A stretch of 13,519 bases of DNA from Bacillota bacterium (GTDB lineage: Bacteria > Bacillota > Clostridia > Peptostreptococcales > Acidaminobacteraceae): positions 6,551-20,069 of the forward strand of contig JAUMXJ010000002.1 in assembly GCA_030529205.1 (NCBI GenBank). Reading direction: 5' to 3'. This document shows, one piece after another, positions 6,776 through 12,711 of this stretch. Each line of letters starts with the position of its first letter. Within the stretch, counting starts at the first letter, position 1. The notes beneath the pieces were generated by a model. The model saw nothing but the letters and a program-made list of their open reading frames with translations. It was not told the DNA's origin and did no database searches. A program made the translations under genes and the position numbers.

Positions 6776-7372
6776 ATGAATTTATACTTGATTAGGCACG
6801 GAGAATCCGTAGCAAATGTAGAAAGACGTATATCCGGAAAGACGGATGTCGCGTTGACGGAAAAGGGATGCGACCAGGCGCGGGAAGTGGCGGAGAAGCT
6901 TGCAAACATTGATTTCTCCGCTGTTTATTCATCGAATCTTCAGAGAGCGATGAATACGGCAAAGGAAATTCTGAAGGGAAGGAATCAGGAGTTAAAGACT
7001 TTCAAAGAGTTGCAGGAACGCGACTTCGGAGATTGGGAGGGTTTGACTTTTGAGCAGATTCAACAGCAGTTTCCGGAAGATTGGGATATCTTTATCAAGA
7101 AGGGACAGAATACCGACATCCCGGGTGGAGAAGGGATTACGGTCTTTTATGACAGAGTAAAGAGTGCCTTTGAAAATGTAATCGGAAGGCATGATGTCAA
7201 CTCGGATGAGAATATCTGTATCGTGGTACACGGATGTGTTCTGATGGCGTTGTTTTCGCATTTTTCCCACGGCGATTTGAGCGGTTACAGCAAGTATTAT
7301 TTTGAAAATGCACGCGTGAACTTGGTACATCACACAAAGGATTACTCCGTGATACGCAGACTGAACGCGTAG
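6776..7372 (+). CDS. Histidine phosphatase superfamily protein (GpmB/CobC-like)
   Basis: A 198-residue branch-1 histidine phosphatase. The phosphohistidine motif LIRHGES (5-11) has catalytic His8; the other phosphate-pocket residues are present as Arg7, Arg57 in SSNLQRA (52-58), Glu81 in the ELQERDFGDWEG segment (78-89), and His152 in VVHG (150-153). Size and the FGDWEG motif fit small monomeric phosphatases acting on phosphoglycerate-like compounds, alpha-ribazole phosphate or sugar phosphates; the substrate cannot be chosen from sequence, and no cobalamin genes are near to favour CobC. GGAG (6761-6764) is 11 bases from the ATG, a long spacing suggesting modest translation. It follows an AT-rich, promoter-like gap after the FtsA-like gene and precedes the CheX-like gene by 64 bases. 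Confidence 0.93.
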   Translation: MNLYLIRHGESVANVERRISGKTDVALTEKGCDQAREVAEKLANIDFSAVYSSNLQRAMNTAKEILKGRNQELKTFKELQERDFGDWEGLTFEQIQQQFPEDWDIFIKKGQNTDIPGGEGITVFYDRVKSAFENVIGRHDVNSDENICIVVHGCVLMALFSHFSHGDLSGYSKYYFENARVNLVHHTKDYSVIRRLNA

Positions 7373-7373
7373 G

Positions 7374-7398
7374 GAGCATTTTCCCGTGAAACGTGCTC
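7374..7398 (+). other. Weak stem-loop after the phosphatase gene
   Basis: GAGCA (7374-7378) pairs with TGCTC (7394-7398) across 15 bases, starting two bases after the stop codon. No T-run follows, so it is more likely an RNA processing or stability element than a terminator, and read-through into the CheX-like gene is expected. Confidence 0.25.
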
Positions 7399-7436
7399 GG
7401 AGAGATACGTAGAGAATAAAAAGATAGGATGACTTC

Positions 7437-7901
7437 ATGAAAGCAGAAATCGTTAATTCGTTTATATCCGCCGCATTAAAAGTGGTAAACAGTTTTTCTT
7501 CCAATCCTTTTTCCGTTGGAAGACCGTTTGTCAGGCAGAGCACATATGCCACAAATGAGATCATTATCATATTGGGGATTACAGGTGAAATTAAGGGACA
7601 AGCCTGTTTCAGCATGTCGAACGATTTGGCGAAGAGCATAGCTTCCGCCATGATGATGGGAATGCCGGTGATGGAAATCGATGATATGGCAAAGTCCGCA
7701 TTATCGGAACTCGGCAATATGATTATGGGCAACTCCGCCACCTTGTTGTTCAACAACGGAATCAAGACGGATATCACGCCCCCTTCTCTGTTAACCGGTA
7801 CGGCTATGGAAGTTTCTTCTGCTGATATGGAGACCATTTGTGTGCCGCTGAATTCGGGAGTCGGCACCATTGAGTTTGACATCGGAATTAAGACAAACTG
7901 A
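7437..7901 (+). CDS. cheX: CheX-like CheC-family phosphatase
   Basis: A 154-residue protein of the CheC/CheX/FliY family, whose members dephosphorylate CheY-type response regulators. The diagnostic ExxN motif is present as Glu91-Leu-Gly-Asn94 in SALSELGNMIMGNSA (87-101), the active-site helix of CheX. The opening KAEIVNSFISAALKVV, strand IIIILGITGEIKGQACFSM (42-60) and the long helix after it follow the CheX pattern of one active-site helix, rather than the two of CheC. AGGAT (7426-7430) precedes the ATG by six bases. No cheA, cheY, receptor or flagellar gene is in the window, so the partner response regulator is unknown and the role need not be chemotaxis. A terminator (7956-7981) closes the unit. 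The gene symbol denotes the family, not proven function. Confidence 0.88.
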   Translation: MKAEIVNSFISAALKVVNSFSSNPFSVGRPFVRQSTYATNEIIIILGITGEIKGQACFSMSNDLAKSIASAMMMGMPVMEIDDMAKSALSELGNMIMGNSATLLFNNGIKTDITPPSLLTGTAMEVSSADMETICVPLNSGVGTIEFDIGIKTN

Positions 7902-7955
7902 TCCTCTAATCGCACATCCGATTGGCGGAGGCAGGCGAGTATCATACATAAAATG

Positions 7956-7981
7956 AAGCTGACGTATTGTCGGCTTTTTTT
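7956..7981 (+). terminator. Rho-independent terminator after the CheX-like gene
   Basis: AAGCTGAC (7956-7963) pairs with GTCGGCTT (7969-7976), with one G-U pair and a five-base loop, and runs straight into TTTTTTT (7975-7981). It lies 54 bases after the CheX-like stop codon and before the promoter of the transporter gene. Confidence 0.85.
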
Positions 7982-8020
7982 GTAAAAAGATTTCGTCATC
8001 CATTTTTCGGATTCGTATAG

Positions 8021-8026
8021 TATAAT
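8021..8026 (+). promoter_or_regulatory. -10 box of the Na/Pi symporter gene
   Basis: A consensus TATAAT follows the terminator and precedes the ATG by 52 bases. The matching -35 position (7998-8003, ATCCAT) is poor, so the promoter is either weak or activated. This gives a leader of about 45 bases. Confidence 0.5.
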
Positions 8027-8078
8027 GAACTTGCCTCGCCTGGGACAGATAGCGAGAATTTGAACGAAGAAGGTGGAT

Positions 8079-9719
8079 ATGGACTTTTTAAACATTTTGC
8101 TGATGCTTTTGGGGGGTGCAGGGCTCTTCCTATACGGCATGAACATTATGAGCGCCGGTCTTGAAAAAATAGCCGGTAAGCGTTTGGAAGGGCTGATTGC
8201 CAAACTGTCGGGACGCGTATTTCACGGCATTGCCGTAGGGGTTGTCGTGACCGCAATCATACAAAGTTCCTCCGCGACAACGGTTATGGTGGTCGGTTTT
8301 GTAAACGCCGGAATCATGACACTCAAGCAGGCAATCGGTATTATTATGGGTGCCAATATCGGTACAACCGTTACCGCTCAACTCGTCACCATTAATATTA
8401 CAGCGATTGCACCCCTCGGTATCGCACTGGGCGTGGCATTGAAACTTTTTTCAAAGAAAAACCGCACGGAGATTATCGGAGAAACCATTCTGGGATTTTC
8501 CCTTATTTTTTTTGGAATGAAAGTCATGACAACCGCCATTGCGCCTGTAAAAAATATCCCTGAAATCACCGAGTTCTTTGCCCTTGTCGGAGCCGGAGGA
8601 TTTAAAAATACCGTCCTCGGTTTTTTCCTCGGAGCGGGTTTTACCGCCCTGTTACAGTCGAGTTCCGCGACTACGGGTATTATGATTGCGATGGCGAGCA
8701 CCGGAATTTTGCCTTTTGAAGCGGCGTTCCCGATCCTCATGGGAACAAACGTCGGAACATGTGTGACTGCAATTATTTCCTCAATCGGTGCAAACAATAC
8801 GGCGAAGAGAGCGGCGATGATGCACCTATTGTTTAACGTAATCGGAACGGTAGTCTTCCTCACCCTTTTCTCCGGGATTTCCATCAGCATCGTGAAAATG
8901 ATCAGCGATGACCCGACGAATCAGCTGGCGAACGCACATACTTTGTTTAACGTTGTCAATACCGTTCTCCTGTATCCGTTCTCCATGCTCATTGTGAAAG
9001 CTTCCACCTGGATTATTCCGATTACCAAGGAGGAGGTTGAGGAGGTGAAACTTCAAAGAGCTCTTCATCTCGACGAGCGTATGCTCAGCACTCCTCAGAT
9101 CGCAATGTCTCAAGTATACAAAGAAGTATTTTATATGGCGGATGTCGTGAAGACTTCACTGATGTACGCCATCGAAGGATTGATGAACAACGACGATGCG
9201 GCATACAAGAAAACGTTCAAGCTTGAAAAAAATATCAATGAGATGGAGAGGCGGCTGGTCGACTATCTCATTAAGCTGACCAACACCGGAATCAATACGA
9301 GAGACCGAAGCAATATCGACGTCCTGTTCAACACCATCAATGACCTCGAACGGGTAGGGGATCATGCGGAGAATATTGCCGAGCTCGCAGAGCAGAAATT
9401 CGGAGAATCTCTCAGTTTTTCAGATGAAGCGAATAAAGAGATGCAGGGAATGATTACGGCGGTATCCGAGTGTTTTGACTACTCCATCGAGGCGATCAGA
9501 AAAAAAGATCACGAAGCGGCGAAGATGTGCGTGGAGATGGAAGGAGTGGTAGACGAAATGGAGAAGACGCTGAGAAAGCAACATATCGTCAGGCTCAACC
9601 AAGGTGTTTGTGAATCGAACGGCGGGATCATCTTTCTCGACACTTTGAGCAATTTGGAAAGGGTTTCGGACCACGCCTCCAATATTGCCATCACCGTACT
9701 CGACGGTTATACCGATTAA
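8079..9719 (+). CDS. Na+/phosphate cotransporter with PhoU-like C-terminal domain (NptA/YjbB type)
   Basis: An integral membrane protein of 546 residues that likely moves phosphate with sodium (PNaS family). The membrane half (about 1-315) holds the family's inverted duplication: the signature QSSSATT occurs at 62-68 and again at 193-199, each followed by a glycine-rich GxNxGTxVTA segment (GANIGTTVTA 91-100; GTNVGTCVTA 222-231). The cytoplasmic half (about 340-540) is a helical PhoU-like domain with two related motifs, NDLERVGDHAENIA (421-434) and SNLERVSDHASNIA (524-537). Length fits the fused type common in Firmicutes. ATG 8079 is chosen over GTG 8073 because AGAAGG (8068-8073) is well spaced from the ATG but overlaps the GTG. 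It is a single-gene unit with its own promoter. No pst or phoR genes adjoin it. Confidence 0.95.
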   Translation: MDFLNILLMLLGGAGLFLYGMNIMSAGLEKIAGKRLEGLIAKLSGRVFHGIAVGVVVTAIIQSSSATTVMVVGFVNAGIMTLKQAIGIIMGANIGTTVTAQLVTINITAIAPLGIALGVALKLFSKKNRTEIIGETILGFSLIFFGMKVMTTAIAPVKNIPEITEFFALVGAGGFKNTVLGFFLGAGFTALLQSSSATTGIMIAMASTGILPFEAAFPILMGTNVGTCVTAIISSIGANNTAKRAAMMHLLFNVIGTVVFLTLFSGISISIVKMISDDPTNQLANAHTLFNVVNTVLLYPFSMLIVKASTWIIPITKEEVEEVKLQRALHLDERMLSTPQIAMSQVYKEVFYMADVVKTSLMYAIEGLMNNDDAAYKKTFKLEKNINEMERRLVDYLIKLTNTGINTRDRSNIDVLFNTINDLERVGDHAENIAELAEQKFGESLSFSDEANKEMQGMITAVSECFDYSIEAIRKKDHEAAKMCVEMEGVVDEMEKTLRKQHIVRLNQGVCESNGGIIFLDTLSNLERVSDHASNIAITVLDGYTD

Positions 9720-9760
9720 TTGGATTTACAACCTTTTTTATGCCTTTTGTGAAATAAAAA

Positions 9761-9793
9761 ATTGACCATGATATTGACCATGTCTCAGGTCAA
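9761..9793. repeat. Tandem and inverted TTGACC repeats near tRNA-Leu
   Basis: ATTGACCATG occurs at 9761-9770 and, 12 bases on, at 9773-9782; the inverse GGTCAA follows at 9788-9793, and GTCAT/ATGAC (9809-9813, 9817-9821) forms another small hairpin. The region 9720-9829 has no gene. The repeats lie between the symporter stop codon and the tRNA terminator. Arm-type recombinase sites, an operator, or a weak leftward terminator (T-run on the minus strand beyond 9761) are all possible. Confidence 0.5.
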
Positions 9794-9825
9794 AAATAGG
9801 CAAAAATCGTCATAAGATGACAAAA

Positions 9826-9862
9826 ACAAAAATCCCGCCAATCGTTCCGATTAGCGGGATTT
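9826..9862 (-). terminator. Strong terminator of the tRNA-Leu gene, possibly bidirectional
   Basis: On the minus strand AAATCCCGCTAATCG (9848-9862) pairs with CGATTGGCGGGATTT (9830-9844), a 15-pair stem including one G-U, with a three-base loop, and continues into TTTGTTTTTG. It starts 31 bases after the tRNA 3' end. On the plus strand the hairpin also forms apart from one C-A mismatch, but the following ATTTCATTCG is only a weak T-run, so it may partly stop symporter transcription. Confidence 0.85.
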
Positions 9863-9892
9863 CATTCGTTTGCCGACTTGGCAAAACCTGTT

Positions 9893-9978
9893 TGGTGCGG
9901 ATGGCGGGACTTGAACCCACATGAGCGTGGCTCGCTACCCCCTCAAGATAGTGCGTCTACCAGTTTCGCCACATCCGC
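9893..9978 (-). tRNA. tRNA-Leu(GAG)
   Basis: A complete class II tRNA of 86 bases including an encoded CCA. The acceptor stem GCGGATG/CATCCGC is perfect, with discriminator A and then CCA (9893-9895). The D-arm has a GCG/CGC stem with a GG-containing loop. The anticodon stem is CTATC/GGTAG around loop TTGAGGG, giving anticodon GAG at 9942-9944, which reads CUC and CUU leucine codons. The long variable arm contains the GAGC/GCTC stem expected for Leu, and the T-arm is GTGGG/CCCGC around TTCAAGT. It appears to be a single-tRNA unit with its own promoter and terminator, leftward against its neighbours. Confidence 0.97.
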
Positions 9979-9997
9979 ATATCAATTGCACTTGATA

Positions 9998-10026
9998 ATT
10001 CTAAACTCGTTCTGTCATTTTGTCAA
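9998..10026 (-). promoter_or_regulatory. Near-consensus SigA promoter of tRNA-Leu
   Basis: On the minus strand a perfect TTGACA (10021-10026) and TAGAAT (9998-10003) are separated by 17 bases. Transcription should start near 9991, leaving a 5' leader of about 12 bases for RNase P to remove. It is the strongest promoter in the window, as expected for a stable RNA. Confidence 0.85.
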
Positions 10027-10113
10027 TACCGAAATTTGATTATATTCATCAAAAGGACGATCAAACCTGATTGAGGCTGAAAAGTGTTTTAATGAATCCT
10101 TTCGGCTCTGTAT

Positions 10114-10119
10114 TATAAT
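10114..10119 (+). promoter_or_regulatory. -10 box of the MFS transporter gene
   Basis: A consensus TATAAT 39 bases before the TTG start codon. The -35 position (10091-10096, AATGAA) is poor. The upstream gap 10027-10113 holds a further inverted repeat, TTTGAT/ATCAAA (10035-10040, 10048-10053), and TCAA/TTGA pairs, which may be regulator sites. Confidence 0.5.
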
Positions 10120-10126
10120 GGACATA

Positions 10127-10139
10127 GTATTCGGAATAC
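10127..10139. promoter_or_regulatory. 13-bp palindrome at the MFS transcription start, operator-like
   Basis: GTATTC, a single central G, then GAATAC: perfect 6-bp arms placed 7 to 19 bases downstream of the -10 box, so it covers the predicted start point. That position is classical for a repressor operator. The loop would be one base, too tight for an RNA hairpin, which favours DNA-level binding. No regulator gene is adjacent. Confidence 0.45.
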
Positions 10140-10158
10140 GAAACAGGCGGGAGGAATT

Positions 10159-11364
10159 TTGAAACAGCGTCATATTGTGATTTTCTTCATCATATCCCTT
10201 TTACAGTACATTGCAGCCAATTTTGCGCACCCGATTACGCCCACATTGATTCATGATCTGTCACTTCCCGGGTATATGTTCGGTGCCGCTTTCGCCGCAA
10301 TGTCTTTTACCAATTTTCTCTTTTCTCCGTTTTGGGGAAAAATGAAAGAATTCATCTCTTTAAAACTGCTGATTGCACTCGGCTGTATCGGATACGGCTT
10401 CGGTCAATATCTGTTCAGCATTTCGACGACCGAAATCGACATTATCGTCGCAAGATGTATTGCCGGGTTTTTTGTCGGATCCATCGGAGTCAATTCTCTG
10501 ATCTATATTACCGAAAGCTCGGGGAGAGAATATGCAGGGAAAAATCTGGCGGCCTTTGTCATCATACAGGCGCTCGGAGCGGCAGGGGGTTACCTTCTCG
10601 GGGGCATCATCGGTATTTACTCCATTCGGGCAACTTTTTCGGCACAAACTCTGACCCTTTTTCTATGCGGGTTTCTGTATTTTATGTTCACGGACGAGAG
10701 CAAAATCAGGAAAAATACTTCCGCTGCACTCTCAAAAAGAGAGTTTATACGTGAAATCAATCCTCTCAAAACCTTTGCGGATTGCCGCGTTTTTATGACG
10801 CCGTATCTGGCGATCCTCTTCGGCGTTGTAGTTGTTTCAGGTATCGGCTCGAATGCTTTTGACCAAAGCTTCAACTACTTTTTGAAGGCGGAATTTGCAC
10901 TGACTCCGATTTATAACGGAATCTTAAAGGCGGTGACGGGAATTTTGACGCTGCTATTTGTCAGCGGGATCAGTATGAAGATCATGAAGAAAAACAACAT
11001 CAATCATGCGACGGCTCGCATCTTTTTTGCCTGTGCCTTCAGCATTGTCGCATTGTTCTTTATCCGGGACAGGGTTCTGTTCCTGATTACGGCTCTAGTG
11101 TTTTTCTCGTTCAATGCGGTTTACACGCCGCTTCTGCAGGATATGATTGCACGCAGTGCAAACGATCACAACGGCAATATGCTGATGGGATTTTACAATG
11201 CGACAAGATCGCTCGGGATGATCTGTGGAGCGCTGATATCCGGTTTTATGTACGATTTCGGTGCAATGCTTCCCTTTGTGCTTGCAGCCGCCTGTTTTGT
11301 GCTGTCCGGTGTCGGGGCTTTTTCACTCGGCAAGAAAATACCGCAATCTTCCAAGGATGAGTAG
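10159..11364 (+). CDS. Major facilitator superfamily transporter, probable efflux type
   Basis: A 401-residue integral membrane protein consisting almost wholly of hydrophobic segments, about 12, split by a hydrophilic loop near residues 178-205 as in MFS carriers. The loop between segments 2 and 3 has a degenerate motif A (FWGKMKEFISLK, 58-69, instead of GxLxDRxGRR), and segment 4 starts VARCIAGFFVGS (97-108) with the conserved arginine. Segment 5 is glycine-rich (ALGAAGGYLLGGIIG, 138-152), resembling the motif C of drug:H+ antiporters, so export is a guess; the substrate is unknown. The start is TTG 10159: GGGAGG (10149-10154) lies four bases before it, and the N-terminus from there is a normal MFS first helix. 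A -10 box and an operator-like palindrome precede it. Confidence 0.9.
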   Translation: MKQRHIVIFFIISLLQYIAANFAHPITPTLIHDLSLPGYMFGAAFAAMSFTNFLFSPFWGKMKEFISLKLLIALGCIGYGFGQYLFSISTTEIDIIVARCIAGFFVGSIGVNSLIYITESSGREYAGKNLAAFVIIQALGAAGGYLLGGIIGIYSIRATFSAQTLTLFLCGFLYFMFTDESKIRKNTSAALSKREFIREINPLKTFADCRVFMTPYLAILFGVVVVSGIGSNAFDQSFNYFLKAEFALTPIYNGILKAVTGILTLLFVSGISMKIMKKNNINHATARIFFACAFSIVALFFIRDRVLFLITALVFFSFNAVYTPLLQDMIARSANDHNGNMLMGFYNATRSLGMICGALISGFMYDFGAMLPFVLAAACFVLSGVGAFSLGKKIPQSSKDE

Positions 11365-11370
11365 ATTATT

Positions 11371-11379
11371 TGATACAAT
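11371..11379 (+). promoter_or_regulatory. Extended -10 promoter of the lipoprotein gene
   Basis: TGATACAAT matches the TGnTAnAAT extended -10 form, begins seven bases after the MFS stop codon and lies 35 bases before the ATG at 11414. The -35 position is poor. AGGAGAG (11403-11409) is the ribosome binding site. The lipoprotein gene can thus be expressed separately from the transporter. Confidence 0.45.
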
Positions 11380-11413
11380 GTAGGTAAGAATCGATATGTG
11401 AAAGGAGAGCAAA

Positions 11414-12331
11414 ATGTCAAAATACACAGTGATTGTCGTGATAACCATTGTTACAGTCATACTTTTTGCAGCCTGTTCGATACGAAAAGAAGTGAGTGCT
11501 GCGGATCTCGGAAAGTTGATCCGGTATCGATATGAATACAGCGGAGGAATGGCGGGCGACAGCTATGAAATCAAAATTGAGAAAGATGAGAACGGCTCCG
11601 TGTTTTTGTATGAGACATACGGCAATCGCCACCCGTACGAAACCTCCGTTCGTTATCGTTATCCCCTGAAGGATGATGTGTTGCAGGAGATTGAAGATTA
11701 TTTGAAACAGAAATCGCTATGGGTGAAGACGCCGTTTGCTTCCGCTCAGGAGATTGTGCACGACGGCTATTCGTATTCGTGGAGTTTTGCAACGGATCAG
11801 GGATACTTTAAAATATACGAAGGCATGGTTGTGTCGGATGAATTGGGCACCAGGATTCCTCAACTCAATGAGTACATACGGGGTTTGAAATCCGATTCTG
11901 AAAAACAAAAAGATCCCGCCGTGTCGCGTATTCCCGAAGAAGATGTGGTGGGTTTTTATTTGATTTATGACGATCAGTTCGCAGAAATCGTCGCGTCCCC
12001 GGACAAAAGCTGGGTTTCGGTCAATCAGCAATATCTAAAGCCGGTCGGATCGACCGTGGAGAGTTTGCTCGAGAAGATGAAGGAGTGGTACTTACAGAAG
12101 CGGGATGCATGGGGCGATCAGATTTTGGATGCGTATCCTCTGGATTTTTCCGAATCCGCTCATCCGGGTCCCGGCCTCAACAAGTACGCAGTCTATCTCA
12201 TCGCGCGTTCTCACGAATCATATCCTCCTTATTTGCAAATACTGAAATTTGGCGGAGAAGAAGCACCGGATGACGTGCTGGAGTTTCTTCAAAAATCATG
12301 GGATTTGCTAAAAGAGAGCACGGAAGAGTGA
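11414..12331 (+). CDS. Predicted lipoprotein of unknown function
   Basis: A 305-residue protein starting with a lipoprotein signal peptide: Lys3, a hydrophobic run (about 5-20) and the lipobox LFAAC with acylated Cys21, so it should be anchored on the outer face of the membrane. I do not recognise the family. Residues about 36-155 form an alpha/beta unit: strands around YRYEYSGGMAGDSYEIKIEK (37-56), a helix DDVLQEIEDYLKQKSLW, then a Trp/Tyr-rich strand (YSYSWSFATDQGYFKIYEG) and a closing helix. Residues about 170-300 repeat that rhythm loosely (YLIYDDQFAEIV; helix STVESLLEKMKEWYLQKRDA; YAVYLIAR; closing helix DDVLEFLQKSWDLL), so the protein may be two related halves. AGGAGAG precedes the ATG. 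It lies 49 bases behind the MFS gene but has its own promoter-like box; a link to transport is only positional. Confidence 0.8.
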   Translation: MSKYTVIVVITIVTVILFAACSIRKEVSAADLGKLIRYRYEYSGGMAGDSYEIKIEKDENGSVFLYETYGNRHPYETSVRYRYPLKDDVLQEIEDYLKQKSLWVKTPFASAQEIVHDGYSYSWSFATDQGYFKIYEGMVVSDELGTRIPQLNEYIRGLKSDSEKQKDPAVSRIPEEDVVGFYLIYDDQFAEIVASPDKSWVSVNQQYLKPVGSTVESLLEKMKEWYLQKRDAWGDQILDAYPLDFSESAHPGPGLNKYAVYLIARSHESYPPYLQILKFGGEEAPDDVLEFLQKSWDLLKESTEE

Positions 12332-12340
12332 CATTCAATG

Positions 12341-12376
12341 GGAGCGCACCGGCTGTGCGAAGCGGATCGGTGCTCC
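12341..12376 (+). other. GC-rich stem-loop in the 3' region of the lipoprotein gene
   Basis: GGAGCGCACCG (12341-12351) pairs with CGGTGCTCC (12368-12376), with a two-base bulge, ten bases after the lipoprotein stop codon. No T-run follows, so this is not a normal terminator. A second small hairpin, TGCG/CGCA, lies at about 12391-12402. The stretch 12332-12483 has no credible gene and is more GC-rich than its surroundings; it may be a structured 3' untranslated region or small RNA. Confidence 0.35.
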
Positions 12377-12483
12377 TGTGGCGGACCTTCTGCGGATTCG
12401 CAAGACGGATGACAACATTCTTTCTCAGCTGATAGGAAATGTATGATATTGATGTCCAAAGAAACATAGTGCGGCGTTCTTTC

Positions 12484-12514
12484 AAAACCGAGGTGAAAGA
12501 GCGCTTCGGTTTTT
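12484..12514 (+). terminator. Rho-independent terminator after the lipoprotein unit
   Basis: AAAACCGAGGTG (12484-12495) pairs with CGCTTCGGTTTT (12502-12513) over 12 pairs including two G-U, with a six-base loop, and ends in TTTTT then CTC. It lies 153 bases after the stop codon. Immediately after it is a G-tract duplication (TTCTCGGGGG at 12513-12522 and TCTCGGGGGG at 12526-12535). From 12536 to 12617 I see nothing recognisable. Confidence 0.75.
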
Positions 12515-12617
12515 CTCGGGGGTTCTCTCGGGGGGAAGATGGACACAGAAAAAGAATATCGAGATGACGGATGTTTCTACTATTCGGAAGACAGAATAAT
12601 AGGAAAAATGAAATACC

Positions 12618-12646
12618 TTGTAAGAATCATGCGTTTATTATAATAT
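12618..12646 (+). promoter_or_regulatory. Probable promoter of the TPR protein gene
   Basis: TTGTAA (12618-12623) is followed at 17 bases by TAATAT (12641-12646), overlapping a perfect TATAAT (12639-12644) at 15 bases. Which hexamer serves is unclear. The predicted leader is about 60 bases and very AT-rich. Confidence 0.45.
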
Positions 12647-12658
12647 AGGCGTAGTACT

Positions 12659-12680
12659 ATTTTTAAAAATTAACATATGT
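12659..12680. repeat. Two AT-rich palindromes in the leader of the TPR gene
   Basis: ATTTTTAAAAAT (12659-12670) is a perfect 12-bp palindrome, and ACATATGT (12673-12680) a perfect 8-bp one just after it. Both lie downstream of the promoter and some 30 bases before the start codon. They could be operator sites, although in such AT-rich DNA short palindromes also arise by chance. Confidence 0.3.
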
Positions 12681-12711
12681 CAATATGAATATTTATGTAC
12701 TCGGAGGAAGC

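Noticed and set aside
6992..8203. Minus-strand open frame of 403 codons crossing the phosphatase, CheX-like and symporter starts
   Set aside because: It runs through two good genes, a plus-strand terminator and a promoter, and has no recognisable domain. It is a chance open frame.
9761..9821. CRISPR-like repeat array
   Set aside because: Only two 10-base direct copies with a two-base gap; there are no spacers of normal length and no cas genes.
12338..12412. Cysteine-containing frame of 24 codons starting MGAHRLCEADR
   Set aside because: It has no ribosome binding site and lies entirely within the stem-loop region; RNA structure explains the sequence better.
12439..12567. Small plus-strand frame of 42 codons starting MYDIDVQRN
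   Set aside because: It reads straight through the rho-independent terminator and the G-tract repeats, its ribosome binding site spacing is too short, and the product is Arg-rich without a pattern.
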